A stretch of 64,000 nt of DNA from contig CAJMSD010000005.1 in assembly GCA_905215965.1 (NCBI GenBank), forward strand, positions 124,001 to 188,000, given 5' to 3'. The DNA comes from an uncultured bacterium (GTDB taxonomy: Bacteria > Bacillota > Clostridia > Oscillospirales > Ruminococcaceae). The position numbers and the translations under genes are program-made. Of this stretch, positions 16,029 through 25,156 are shown piece by piece (position 1 is the stretch's first letter; each line of letters begins with the position of its first letter). A model generated the notes under the pieces. That model was not told the origin of the DNA, ran no database searches, and was given only the letters and a program-made list of their open reading frames with translations.

Positions 16029-18329
16029 TTAACTTTTTTCAATCAGCATACGCTTCATAATGCAGAGATCAAATACATCAATCTTACTGTCTTCGCATAA
16101 GTCCGCTGCTTTCCAGTCTGCAAGTGTTACATCAGGTGCAGCAAGAATCCATTTTTGAAGCAATACAGCATCAGCAACACTAAAAGCTCCATCTGCGTTG
16201 ACATCACCGACAACCTTATTTTTCTCCCAATGTGCATAAAGCGTGTGGTCTTTATTAGTTGTTACACTTGTGGATGCGGTAACTTCCGTGCCGCCTTCTG
16301 TCGCTGTAAACCAACCAAGGAAAGTGTATCCATCTCTTGTAGCTTCGGGTAGTGTTCCGTATCCCTTGCTGTATGTTACTTTGACCGATGAAGTTGGTGT
16401 AGTGCCGCCATTTGCATCCAATTTAACTGTATATGTGTTCAGCGTCCACTGAGCATACAAGGTCTGATTCGCTGTAATTGCCACTTTTGAATCGGCTGTG
16501 ACTTTTGTGCCGCCGTTTGACGCAGTATACCATCCGTTAAAAACATAACCTGTACGTGTAGATGTCGGCAAGTCACCGTATGTGCCATCATAGGTTACGC
16601 TCTTGCTTGCTGTACTGCACGTTCCGCCGTTGGCATTGAATGTTACAGTATATTTATTTGGAATCCAGTGAGCATAGAGTTCGTGATTTGTTGTAGCAGT
16701 CACATTCGTCATTTCTGTTATCTTTGTTCCACCATTTGCAGCAGTATACCATCCATCAAAGGTATATCCACTTCTGGAAGGTTTGGGTAATGCACCATAC
16801 TTTCCACCATATACGGCAGTAATACTTTTCGTTGAACATGTACCACCATTTGCATTAAGTGTTGCTTTCAAGTTACCAATAACCTGAAATGTTACATTAT
16901 TTGCAGTTGAAGTCCCAATATTGTTTCCAGCACATATATATGCTATATATCCTCCTGTTGGAAGTTTTTCACTATAACTACAATTATTATCTAATCCTTT
17001 GTCGATATACAATTCTCCATCTTTGTAAAGAGAAATATAATACCATTCAGCATTCTTTACTGCGCTCCACTTAATTTCAACGCTTTCATCTATTGATAGA
17101 AGAGGCTTATTAATAGAAAGACTCGGTGCTGTGGGCTTTGAATCATAAACTGAAAAACTAACACTGCTTGCAACAGAAGTTCCTACATTATTTCCGGCGC
17201 ATATATATATAATATAATCTCCAGCAGGTAACTTGTTACTATAATTGCAATTGTCATCTAAACCTTTATCTATATATAACACTCCATCCTTATATAACGA
17301 CATGTAATACCACTCAGAATTTTTTACAGTTTCCCATTGAATTTCAACATTTTCATTCATTGAAAGAAGGTTCTTGTTAATGGTAAGTTGTGGTGAAGTT
17401 GGTGCAGTATCATAAACAGAAAAACTTATACTGCTAGCTTCTGACGTAATCGCACCATCTCCGGCACATACATATGCAATATAATCTCCAGCTGGCAACT
17501 TGTTACTATAACTAAGATTATTATCTACTCCTTTATCTATGTATAATATCCCATCTTTGTACAAGGACAAGTAATACCAAGTAGCGTTTGTAACTCTATT
17601 CCATGATATGGTTATTGTATCACTTACAGATGCAGCTATCTTATTGATTGATAATTGTGGAGAAGAAAGCTCTGTGATTGAGGAAGATTTACTAATCAAC
17701 GCATACCAATCCACATTCGTAGAACCCGAAGATAACTTTGAAGCACTCACCCAGCTATCAGCTTGAAGTCCTCTGCCGCTGTAAACAGCACTTTCTATAA
17801 CATGATATGTACCATTACTTGCATTATAGCCTGTAACAGCCATAAAGTGATTGGAAACATGAATTGCAGCAACACCGCCGTTTTTCAAATGACTGATTAA
17901 TCTGCTGTCAGAAATCGTTCCGTAATACTGACCATCAATTTTGAAGCCGTAGCTGCTGCCATAACCTGATTCAACCTTATTGTAAAAAGATTGTCTGTAC
18001 AATCCGCCATTGCCGGGTTGATAGGAACCATTGTTAACTGCCCATGTTGCAATTTCCACGGCATCAATTTTACTTCCGTTCAAGGCATAAATTGCATTAC
18101 AGAATGAAAAAATTCCGCATCCGGAAGTATACATATCATTACCGGATGTTGCATACTTTGTAAACTTAACAGTTTTCCAATAAGAATCATTCTGATTGTA
18201 TAGTCTGCCCTCAGCAGCGTGCGTTTCAATCATGGTGAACGGACTGAATGAGTCGTTCGGGAACACAGACAAAAACGAAAACACCATGAGCCCTGCAAGA
18301 AGAAAACTTAAAAAGCGGTTACGTTTCAT
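16029..18329 (-). CDS. Secreted C39-like cysteine protease with Fn3-like, InlB-type repeats and dockerin
   Basis: This is a 766-residue secreted protein. A signal peptide ends near HAAE (residue 40). Residues about 44-210 form a C39-like papain fold with an upstream Gln (YNQND), catalytic Cys71 in SGCGIFSFC and His161 in SNHFMAVTGY. Three Fn3-like repeats of about 92 residues follow (each with LYKDG.LYIDKG). Next are three Listeria/Bacteroides InlB B-type repeats of about 70 residues (GYTFDGWYTA..GGTK). The C-terminal dockerin has GDVNADGAFSVADAV and CEDSKIDVFDLC. It is likely attached to a cell-surface scaffold. AGGGAGG precedes ATG 18329; an upstream in-frame ATG at 18383 lies 21 bases past the -10 box but lacks a ribosome site. 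Confidence 0.85.
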   Translation of the reverse strand: MKRNRFLSFLLAGLMVFSFLSVFPNDSFSPFTMIETHAAEGRLYNQNDSYWKTVKFTKYATSGNDMYTSGCGIFSFCNAIYALNGSKIDAVEIATWAVNNGSYQPGNGGLYRQSFYNKVESGYGSSYGFKIDGQYYGTISDSRLISHLKNGGVAAIHVSNHFMAVTGYNASNGTYHVIESAVYSGRGLQADSWVSASKLSSGSTNVDWYALISKSSSITELSSPQLSINKIAASVSDTITISWNRVTNATWYYLSLYKDGILYIDKGVDNNLSYSNKLPAGDYIAYVCAGDGAITSEASSISFSVYDTAPTSPQLTINKNLLSMNENVEIQWETVKNSEWYYMSLYKDGVLYIDKGLDDNCNYSNKLPAGDYIIYICAGNNVGTSVASSVSFSVYDSKPTAPSLSINKPLLSIDESVEIKWSAVKNAEWYYISLYKDGELYIDKGLDNNCSYSEKLPTGGYIAYICAGNNIGTSTANNVTFQVIGNLKATLNANGGTCSTKSITAVYGGKYGALPKPSRSGYTFDGWYTAANGGTKITEMTNVTATTNHELYAHWIPNKYTVTFNANGGTCSTASKSVTYDGTYGDLPTSTRTGYVFNGWYTASNGGTKVTADSKVAITANQTLYAQWTLNTYTVKLDANGGTTPTSSVKVTYSKGYGTLPEATRDGYTFLGWFTATEGGTEVTASTSVTTNKDHTLYAHWEKNKVVGDVNADGAFSVADAVLLQKWILAAPDVTLADWKAADLCEDSKIDVFDLCIMKRMLIEKS

Positions 18330-18403
18330 AATAAAACCTCCCTGAAATAAAATAATATAGATGCAGAGAACGCAGATAGTCACATCTGACTTCTCTTGTG
18401 TAT

Positions 18404-18432
18404 ATTATAACCTATTTAGATTCAAATGTCAA
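18404..18432 (-). promoter_or_regulatory. Consensus promoter of the C39-like gene
   Basis: On the minus strand TTGACA (18427-18432) and TATAAT (18404-18409) are exactly 17 bases apart, about 75 bases before the start at 18329. Confidence 0.85.
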
Positions 18433-18481
18433 TACTTTTTAGTCATATATGATAAAATCTTATTAGAAGGGAGTGTCATTT

Positions 18482-18823
18482 ATGGCTTGGTACAAAAGGA
18501 TTCGTGATTTACGGGAAGATTCTGACAAAACACAGACGGAGGTCGCAGAATTTTTAGGAACAACGGCACAATATTACGGAAAATATGAAAAAGGAGAACG
18601 GGAACTGCCGTTTATGAGAGCAATTCAGCTTGCGGAATATTACGGGGTAAGCCTGGATTATCTGGCAGGTCGTCAAAAGTATAGGAATGAACAGTTACCC
18701 AGCGAAGATGAACAGAATCTGCTTCACAGCTGGCACTGCCTGTCAGAACGGGATAAGGGAAAGGTCGAGTATCTCATAGCGGAACTTCTGGATGCACAAT
18801 CTCAGAGAAAAGAAGCCAAATAA
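18482..18823 (+). CDS. XRE-family transcriptional regulator
   Basis: This 113-residue protein has an N-terminal Cro/CI helix-turn-helix (residues about 5-62: IRDLREDSDKTQTEVAEFLG, then YGKYEKGERELP and YGVSLDYLAGR). A short helical C-terminus contains a SERDKGKVEYLIAEL stretch. It is divergent from the C39-like gene, whose promoter lies between them, so it may regulate that gene or itself. ATG 18482 follows GAAGGGAG with a nine-base gap; an in-frame GTG at 18473 is too close to the ribosome site. Confidence 0.88.
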   Translation: MAWYKRIRDLREDSDKTQTEVAEFLGTTAQYYGKYEKGERELPFMRAIQLAEYYGVSLDYLAGRQKYRNEQLPSEDEQNLLHSWHCLSERDKGKVEYLIAELLDAQSQRKEAK

Positions 18824-18886
18824 TAGTGAGTGGGAAGTAGAATACGAGTTGCTATAATGAAAAACGTGTAGAGTATATGGGCTTTA

Positions 18887-19009
18887 CATGAGTTTCATGA
18901 TGTCAAATTTTACAATAGCGAACATCCACATAGTATGCTCAACTACAAAACGCCTGATCAATGAGAAAAACTCTATTTTCAGAAAATTGAAAAAATGTAT
19001 TTGTTCTTT
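18887..19009 (+). pseudogene. IS3-family transposase remnant
   Basis: A short frame reads FYNSEHPHSMLNYKTPDQ, stop, EKLYFQKIEK. It matches the C-terminal end of IS3/IS150-type OrfB transposases, where FYN.ERPHS.LNYKTP is conserved. There are stops before and inside it and no inverted terminal repeats nearby, so only a scar remains. Confidence 0.6.
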
Positions 19010-19049
19010 ACAACCGGTTCAGATCTGAAGGTTAAGCTATTTATTTCCC

Positions 19050-22000
19050 TCAGTCGATTTTAATTATCTTTAATATACTTCTAACATAACCGGGGTTACA
19101 CCCAAAAGGATTATATTCTTCTTGATAAGAGTAAATAGTGACTTCAATTACAGCTTGACCATTGATTACACCTATACAATTATAGCTACAATATGCATCG
19201 CTTGGATCAATACTTGTTATTATATCGCTTTGATTTATTAATGTCATGGTTTGATTACTTGAAAAATCATATTTGCAGTAGTTGTATTTATTATTAGCAT
19301 CTACAGTGTATAGAAGACCGCTCTCTATTGCGTTATCAACCCAACTGATATTTAAAGTTTTATATTCGCTTGTTTCGATATTGTATTGTATGGTATTATT
19401 ATTATATCCGTCGTAATAGTACACATAAGGATCAGCAAATTCAAATGCTATGCCGTTGCTAGTCTTAATGTTAACCTCAATATCCGTAGCAATGGTTTTC
19501 AATTCATGAGTCTGTAAATCATAATAAGCAATAGTGTAATAAAACCACCCCTCTCCACCACCGCCTATACTACCATCATAAAAACCATAAGAGAAAACTA
19601 ACTTATTATTAACTACGTAGCTTATCCCATATGTTGGATAACCAATATGAACACTAATTGGGATAGCAGCGAGTTCAGTTGTTATTCCTGTAGTTAATTC
19701 ATATTTATAGATGTGAGTATGATAAATTTTATCGAATTCAAAGTTCTTATCATCATTTGTATAATAATAGAGATTCAATTCATCTGTGGTTAATAAACCA
19801 GCATTACTTTCTTGAAGGATATTTTTACATTCTTTGTTTGAAATATTATAAGTATAATACTTTGTATCGTCATAGTCGCTTTGTAAAATCAGGTACTGTT
19901 CAACGTCATTTACTCCAACAATACTAATATAACTTTCACTCAGCTTTAACTCATTGCTCATAGTTTCTATGTCATAGGCGTTTATACCGTTTTTATCAGA
20001 ATAATAAAGCTGATTTCCAATCAAAGCAATATTAGAATAATTTTCATAACTTGACATTTCTGTTGTTATTAGAGTATTCAAATTGCCGCTTAGAACATCT
20101 TGAGCAACAATTGAAAAGCCCATGCTGTTATAATCTCGTTGTGCAAACAAAATTGTATCTTCATCTTTTACCACGCTTCCAAATTGCCATTCAGTCATAA
20201 CCTGCGTATCAGTTTCATATTCTTCGGCAGTAAATATATCGTCATTTGAACTAATAAACGATTCCTGCAACCAATTATCATTAACTTTATTTTGAAAACT
20301 GTTATCAATTGTAATATCCTTACGAGGCGTAGTGTCAAGTTTTGAGATGTCTGTGTTGCTTCCAAGCATTTTGGTAAGATCGTCGCAATCACTTGGAAAT
20401 GCATTGTAAAAATCAGTATTAATTGAATTTGAAAATGCGACGTTTAGCATCATGTTTATATCATTATACGCCTTTATACTGTCATTATCTTTATTGTTTG
20501 GTTCCCAACCTGTATCTTCACCGTTCGTTTTATATGCCAACATAGTTGACTTAAGTCCCAAAATAAAACTATTGTAGGCATTTTCTGATGTAAGGCTATA
20601 TTCTTTAAAGCAGTCTTTTGCAACTTCTTGTATAAACACATAATCATCCAACTCGGCAATTTGATTCTGTTCTTTTCCATAAGCAGTATTTTTCAAGCCA
20701 TCAACACAAAATAGAACTCCAGAATTCACCAGACTGCTAACAGGCAGTCCACCAAAAAATGTATAATCAATTACACCCATGATTAAATCATCACCAACAG
20801 AATATGCAGCTTCTTCAATTGCACCCCAAATAGCAGCCCAAGCAGTTGGCGAAGAGACGTTCATAGTTTCTTGTACCTTTACAGCCGAATGATACAAATT
20901 GAAATAACTATTTTCTTCGTTTCTAAGATTATTGTGAATCTCAATTACATTTCCCATTTGATTTAGATTTAATATGTGATTAATAAACTTATCCCTTGTT
21001 TCATCTGTGGTATTGTTTGCCATTGTATCAGAAGAAAGGATAGTGTTCTTTATCAAGTACTGTTCGCCTTCAAACAGATTACTCATTTCTCTGTATTTGG
21101 CATAGTTATTCATAGCACCGCACAAACCGCTATAGAACATGCTTATAACATCAGGAGAAAAGGAAGAATTCAAATCCAAAGTATCCACATTTGAAAGAAT
21201 AGGATCAATGCTATCTGCTTTTTCTTGCATCTTCCAAACAGTTTCGAGGGCAGAATCAGCAGCATAGATGTCCTCAACAGAAAGTTCATAATCACGCAAA
21301 TACAATAATCGCTGAATGATATTGACTGAATCATCAACTGTTTTAGAAAAGTTGTCGTCTTTTGAATCCCCATGATATGTTACGATATTGATTAATGCAT
21401 CTTCATAATCAGTATTCAAATTCAAGGCGGCCAGTGCTGTTTTGGTGAGACCGTCATAATTCTCAATTGCATTTACTAAATTTGCCCATTCTACGCTTCC
21501 GGTTCCATAATAATCTCCTATATCACACATCAAATCACAATCATAATATGCTTTATACAATTCGTCAATTGGAGTTCCGAGCGTACAGTAAAAGAATTGT
21601 TCGTACCCTGTTCCGTTTGAAAATAATTTGTCAATTTCCGAAACCACTGTCTTGTAATCTTCTTCAGTTGTGTACTGCTCAACCATGGAAGTGTAGAATT
21701 CTGTGATTTCATTTACGGCTTCATAGTCAATCAGGTCAACGTCAATACCCATCATAACAAGAAAATCATAAAAAGAAACATACAGCTCATCATCAAAATA
21801 CTCATAAGATATTTTAGTTTGATAATAAGTATCGATAGGAAGGTTAATAACACCTTCGTCATCTAAAGAATATTTAAACGAAGTGCCAGACCATGAAGAT
21901 TCTGTTAAACACTTTAAAGCGGATTTATAATAATTTCCTATACCTGTACTACTATCAACAAGTAAATATTGATTTTTCTCATCCTTATACTCACAACACC

Positions 22001-22277
22001 AAGAAATATAATTACGAGTTATAATTATAGATTCATCATTTTCTTCTGCAATAGAGGCACCAGCAATTTCGCAGGCAGTTTCAAGAGGAATCAGAACCAC
22101 TCCGTCTTTTAGCAAAGATTCGTTAGATATTCCGAGTACCTGCCTCTGCTTTGTCTGATCGCTGTAAAAAGGCACAATGTATTCTGTGTATTTTTCTTTT
22201 GCCGAAACTGGCATTGCTGTTAAACAGGACACAACAAGCATTACACTGGAAATTAACACACCGAGTATTCTTTTCAT
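19050..22277 (-). CDS. Large secreted protein of unknown function with C-terminal beta-propeller-like region
   Basis: This 1075-residue protein has a cleavable signal peptide (AMPVSAKEK, about residue 26). Residues about 30-190 resemble the copper-amine-oxidase N-terminal-like stalk domain found in secreted Firmicute proteins (VVLIPLETACEIAGASI). A long helical middle (about 195-690) shows no motif I recognise. From about 715 to the end there are repeated YYYxGYNN/LYYYTNDD blocks like DUF5050 or WD-type propellers. AAGGAGG precedes ATG 22277. It lies 14 bases after the gene at 22292-22855 and is probably in the same operon. No dockerin is present, unlike most secreted proteins here. Codon use is more AT-rich than the flanking 1-14 kb. 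Confidence 0.65.
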   Translation of the reverse strand: MKRILGVLISSVMLVVSCLTAMPVSAKEKYTEYIVPFYSDQTKQRQVLGISNESLLKDGVVLIPLETACEIAGASIAEENDESIIITRNYISWCCEYKDEKNQYLLVDSSTGIGNYYKSALKCLTESSWSGTSFKYSLDDEGVINLPIDTYYQTKISYEYFDDELYVSFYDFLVMMGIDVDLIDYEAVNEITEFYTSMVEQYTTEEDYKTVVSEIDKLFSNGTGYEQFFYCTLGTPIDELYKAYYDCDLMCDIGDYYGTGSVEWANLVNAIENYDGLTKTALAALNLNTDYEDALINIVTYHGDSKDDNFSKTVDDSVNIIQRLLYLRDYELSVEDIYAADSALETVWKMQEKADSIDPILSNVDTLDLNSSFSPDVISMFYSGLCGAMNNYAKYREMSNLFEGEQYLIKNTILSSDTMANNTTDETRDKFINHILNLNQMGNVIEIHNNLRNEENSYFNLYHSAVKVQETMNVSSPTAWAAIWGAIEEAAYSVGDDLIMGVIDYTFFGGLPVSSLVNSGVLFCVDGLKNTAYGKEQNQIAELDDYVFIQEVAKDCFKEYSLTSENAYNSFILGLKSTMLAYKTNGEDTGWEPNNKDNDSIKAYNDINMMLNVAFSNSINTDFYNAFPSDCDDLTKMLGSNTDISKLDTTPRKDITIDNSFQNKVNDNWLQESFISSNDDIFTAEEYETDTQVMTEWQFGSVVKDEDTILFAQRDYNSMGFSIVAQDVLSGNLNTLITTEMSSYENYSNIALIGNQLYYSDKNGINAYDIETMSNELKLSESYISIVGVNDVEQYLILQSDYDDTKYYTYNISNKECKNILQESNAGLLTTDELNLYYYTNDDKNFEFDKIYHTHIYKYELTTGITTELAAIPISVHIGYPTYGISYVVNNKLVFSYGFYDGSIGGGGEGWFYYTIAYYDLQTHELKTIATDIEVNIKTSNGIAFEFADPYVYYYDGYNNNTIQYNIETSEYKTLNISWVDNAIESGLLYTVDANNKYNYCKYDFSSNQTMTLINQSDIITSIDPSDAYCSYNCIGVINGQAVIEVTIYSYQEEYNPFGCNPGYVRSILKIIKID

Positions 22278-22291
22278 AACATTACACCTCC

Positions 22292-22855
22292 TTATTCAGC
22301 AAGCATTTCGGAAAGTGCTTTTTTGTACTCCGAATATAATCCACCAGAATAGATATTCATTAAGGCTTCATTTTCAAGTAGATACCACTTTGTGCCGTAT
22401 TGAACAATGGTCACCTTTATCGTTTCTTCACAGTAATCAATGTCACTTTTGTCATTCAGGGCATCAATCAACATTTGGTTGATTTCTTCGGTTGTGTGGA
22501 TGGTATCAGCCGTAGCATATAGGTCATTGAATAACTGATAGATATTCGGGTAGCTTACATTAATTGTAGCTGTTGCTTCAAAGCTGTTCCAGGATAGATC
22601 ACATTCTTCAACTTCGAATGTGGATTTTGTAAGAGTTAAGTACCCAAGCTCGCTTGTATCCAAATGCTTTTGAACAGCACCGTTGATGTTGGCGTAGTAA
22701 AAGTCTTCTGTGTAATCTCCAGTTGTCATTGCATTGAGTGTTTCGTTCAGGCTTTTCTTTGCTAATAAGCAGCGAAGTCCGAACCAGTATATCGCAATCA
22801 AAAACAAAATTATGATAAGTACAATCAGTACAATTTTAAGAATTTTTTTAAGCAT
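22292..22855 (-). CDS. Single-pass membrane protein, unknown function
   Basis: This 187-residue protein has one strong N-terminal transmembrane helix (about 5-27) followed by an extracellular alpha/beta domain with a possible disulphide pair. I do not recognise the family; the layout (helix, repeated TGDYTEDFYYANING, then VTIVQYGTKWYLLENEALMN) resembles DUF4878/DUF5105-like domains that precede lipoprotein or stress genes. GAGGAGGG precedes ATG 22855. It is the first gene of the unit that continues into the 1075-residue secreted protein. Confidence 0.65.
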   Translation of the reverse strand: MLKKILKIVLIVLIIILFLIAIYWFGLRCLLAKKSLNETLNAMTTGDYTEDFYYANINGAVQKHLDTSELGYLTLTKSTFEVEECDLSWNSFEATATINVSYPNIYQLFNDLYATADTIHTTEEINQMLIDALNDKSDIDYCEETIKVTIVQYGTKWYLLENEALMNIYSGGLYSEYKKALSEMLAE

Positions 22856-22924
22856 TCAATATTTCCCTCCTCAACTCTACAAGTAATCTTAAAAAACTAT
22901 TGGATTCTTCAAAAATTCAACTTA

Positions 22925-22953
22925 ATTATACCATATAACTTATAATATTACAA
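22925..22953 (-). promoter_or_regulatory. Promoter of the 22855-19050 operon
   Basis: On the minus strand TTGTAA (22948-22953), a 17-base spacer and TATAAT (22925-22930) lie 70 bases before the start at 22855. Confidence 0.7.
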
Positions 22954-23102
22954 GCGTTTTGGGGTAATTGATCACAAAGGATCATCAATGAAAATCCCAA
23001 GGGATTGCCAAGATGAAAAAAATCTCACATAGAATCCATATATTCTACACGAAATTTAGTATCTTATTCGGTTGATGACAAATGATTCTTCAATAAGAGT
23101 AT

Positions 23103-23351
23103 TCAGTCATTATCTGATAGGCTTTTTCGAACAATAAATAATTCATCCTCGTCACTGCAATCCTCCAGCCCATGTAAAAGCTGAATATAAACGCACTCTG
23201 CTCGATCATGCTCCTCGGCCTCAGTAGTCATCATAAGTTCAAGGAAATACGCCTTTGCTTCTTCGTAGTTCATCCAGACTTCACGCTTACCGTTGCAGAC
23301 GGTAGTGATCTTTCGCGTTCTCGGCATTGCCAATTCTGGAATTTTCAACAT
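23103..23351 (-). CDS. Small mobile-element-associated protein
   Basis: This 82-residue protein has PRTRKITTVCNGKREVWMNYEEAKAYF, an acidic helical middle and a DCSDEDE tail. Similar short proteins occur in clostridial conjugative and mobilisable elements, but no function is known to me. TTGGAGG precedes ATG 23351; the in-frame ATG at 23396 has no ribosome site. It lies next to mobC, consistent with an element origin. Confidence 0.6.
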   Translation of the reverse strand: MLKIPELAMPRTRKITTVCNGKREVWMNYEEAKAYFLELMMTTEAEEHDRAECVYIQLLHGLEDCSDEDELFIVRKSLSDND

Positions 23352-23495
23352 AGCTGTGTACCTCCAAATCATCATTGTAGATACAGTATACACCATAACC
23401 GTGTAAGAGTCCAGTGCTGCGAAATATTTGTAACCATTTTTGTGAAGTGCGCAGCAATTTCAAATGATGATCCAGTGCAAGGCGCACATATCAAC

Positions 23496-23840
23496 TCAAC
23501 GCTTTAACCGCAATAACTGCGACTGAAAATACGTAAGCGGCTGCCAGAGTCTATCAACTCCGTCCTTTATCTCATCAATATCATTTTTGTAAATCTTACT
23601 TGTACTGTTTACACGAACAGCGATCTGATTAACGTTGTTAGCGATGTTTCCTGCAAGGCGGACAAGCTCCTTCTGCTCGGATTCACTGAACTGAACGATG
23701 TAACCCTCAAAGATCATCGCCCTCACAAATCCGCTAAGACTGCTCATGCCGCTATTTTGAAATTTCTTCTTGATAGCGTCCATTTCTGCCTGACTTACTC
23801 TTACCTTTAGGTACAAGTTACGTTTGTTCTCGTCTTTCAT
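23496..23840 (-). CDS. mobC: MobC-like relaxosome accessory protein
   Basis: This 114-residue protein has a ribbon-helix-helix-like N-terminus (YLKVRVSQAEMDAIKKKF) followed by SLSGFVRAMI and GNIANNVNQIAVRVNS, the signature of MobC. MobC helps relaxase melt and nick oriT. There is no relaxase gene downstream: the next gene on this strand is a short accessory protein 144 bases away. The mobilisation unit is therefore incomplete. AAAGGAT lies upstream of ATG 23840. Confidence 0.85.
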   Translation of the reverse strand: MKDENKRNLYLKVRVSQAEMDAIKKKFQNSGMSSLSGFVRAMIFEGYIVQFSESEQKELVRLAGNIANNVNQIAVRVNSTSKIYKNDIDEIKDGVDRLWQPLTYFQSQLLRLKR

Positions 23841-23868
23841 ATTTCTGTTTATCCTTTCTTGTTTTTCT

Positions 23869-23985
23869 CAATTCGGGGTTGTAGGGGCAAAAGCCCTCTG
23901 CCAAGCTTTGTATCATGTGAAAGTCGCTGTGCGCACCCACATGATGCCGTGCTTGCTACTCTTCCAACGCCCCTCTGGGGCGATT
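23869..23985. other. Candidate oriT region
   Basis: A GC-rich noncoding stretch directly upstream of mobC has inverted repeats GGGC-AAAA-GCCC (23884-23895) and CGCCCC-TCT-GGGGCG (23969-23983), with GTGCGCACCCACATGATGCC between them. This matches my recollection of origin-of-transfer regions in clostridial mobilisable transposons. No nick site has been identified. Confidence 0.45.
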
Positions 23986-24244
23986 TACATTTGAGACCAG
24001 CAAGACAAAGCTCAAAAAGCTGGTTGATGAAAACGCTCACCTGAGCTATCTTGAAATCAAGGCTGAATACAACTGCGAAGGTCGTGAACTGCTGGAAGTT
24101 CTTGCAAGAGAGCGTGAGCAGTCGGCAATGCTGAAAGCCGACATTTTGCCTGATTCGGATAGTGCTGTTACTTCAGAGTTTGCTGATGATAAATTCGGTC
24201 AACAGATGAGCTTTACGGATAAGAGAAATCCTTACGAGAACTAA
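23945..24244 (+). pseudogene. C-terminal fragment of an element-encoded protein
   Basis: An open frame with no usable start reads TSKTKLKKLVDENAHLSYLE, continues through KADILPDSDS and ends QMSFTDKRNPYEN. It is helical and charged and sits between the oriT-like region and tnpW, the position taken by mobilisation or transfer genes in Tn4451-like elements. I could not name the family. It is joined directly to the oriT-like sequence, suggesting an internal deletion. Confidence 0.4.
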
Positions 24245-24323
24245 CATATATCCGATGATAAAACGATAACTGTGAATGGGACGGCAGCGATGCCGTTCTG
24301 CACAGCTATTTCAAAAACAAAAA

Positions 24324-24352
24324 GAGGGGCAGATAGAGAAAGCGAACCCCTC
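24324..24352. repeat. Inverted repeat GAGGGG/CCCCTC upstream of tnpW
   Basis: A 6-bp stem with a loop of about 17 bases lies 43 bases before tnpW. It could be a weak attenuator; no T tract follows. Confidence 0.35.
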
Positions 24353-24394
24353 GCTCTAAAAGCATAGAGAAAGAGAAGCTAAGGAGTACAAGCT

Positions 24395-24613
24395 ATGGAT
24401 AATAACACAATTGCCGTAGATAAAGAAAAGGCAGACAACATTTTTATCACAAAGTCCGAATACAAGATCGGGCATACCCTTTATACAGTGACAACTGTAT
24501 TCAACCCTGCTTCAAAGGAAAGCCTTTCGGAAATCATGAAAAGGTTGCTTATCCGAGAAAGTGAAAAACTCCTCGGTGAATCCGGACAAGAACCTGAGAA
24601 GCGGGCTGTGTAA
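24395..24613 (+). CDS. tnpW: TnpW-like transposon protein
   Basis: This 72-residue protein has the TnpW pattern: FITKSEYKIGHTLYTVTTVF, a SKES..EIMKRLL helix and a charged tail. TnpW is a small Tn4451-family protein of unknown function found next to the TnpX recombinase. AAGGAG precedes ATG 24395. It is intact although its neighbours are truncated. Confidence 0.8.
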   Translation: MDNNTIAVDKEKADNIFITKSEYKIGHTLYTVTTVFNPASKESLSEIMKRLLIRESEKLLGESGQEPEKRAV

Positions 24614-24701
24614 CTTTGGAATATCGGCGCATTGCGTTTTACCATAATATGCGCTATAATGATAACATAGCTTGCTGTATCTGTCGGAAAGAGAGGTTAC
24701 T

Positions 24702-24899
24702 ATGACAGACAAGATCACAGCATTATATTGTCGTCTTTCGCAGGACGATATGTTGCAGGGTGAGAGCAATAGCATCACCAATCAGAAGGCTATCCTCAAG
24801 AGATACGCCGATGACAACAATTTCCGTAACACGGCTTTCTATGTCGATGCTTTCACTACGGATAGGATACAAACAAATAAAAGGTCAACCGCCGAATAA
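24702..24899 (+). pseudogene. tnpX: Truncated TnpX-type large serine recombinase
   Basis: Only 65 residues remain: MTDKITALYCRLSQDDMLQG carries the catalytic Ser13 region, followed by SNSITNQKAILKRYAD and NTAFYVDAF. A full TnpX has about 700 residues. The sequence departs from the family after FYVD and stops soon after, so the recombinase cannot be active. GAGAGG precedes ATG 24702. The element is therefore immobile unless helped in trans. Confidence 0.8.
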
Positions 24900-24934
24900 T
24901 ACGCAGAATTGCGACATTTTCGGTAGTTGACCTT
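24877..24934 (+). terminator. Long terminator-like hairpin
   Basis: AAGGTCAAC...CCGAA pairs with TTCGG..GTTGACCTT across an AT-rich loop and is followed by GTTTTTTG. It lies at the right end of the broken tnpX. It probably marks the end of the element's last transcript. Confidence 0.6.
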
Positions 24935-25003
24935 GTTTTTTGTTATGGGGTGGAGCGAGATTGACCGTTTAAGCCTCGGACGCCCACGCTACTGGAGTTA
25001 TCG

Positions 25004-25156
25004 CACTTTCAAATGATTGCAAAGCTTTCATTTGTATCGTGCAACCGTCTTTCATTTGGTAGTGCTGAAAGTGCAGAAAATGCCGTAGATGCGCTAAAAA
25101 GCGCAGATTAGTTTCGTCACAGAAATGGGCGGATTTAGGACACTTTCAAATGATTG
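25004..25156. repeat. Direct repeats CACTTTCAAATGATTG with nearby inverted repeat
   Basis: The 16-base sequence occurs at 25004-25019 and again at 25141-25156. The first copy also forms an inverted repeat, CAAATGA (25010-25016) with TCATTTG (25028-25034). Related but degraded TTTGTGGGGTGTGACGAAA-type pieces occur at about 25210-25228 and 26216-26236. No gene is present in 24935-25248. Confidence 0.55.

Noticed and set aside
23849..24044. Two overlapping short frames beside mobC
   Set aside because: They have no ribosome sites and cover a GC-rich inverted-repeat region better explained as an origin of transfer.
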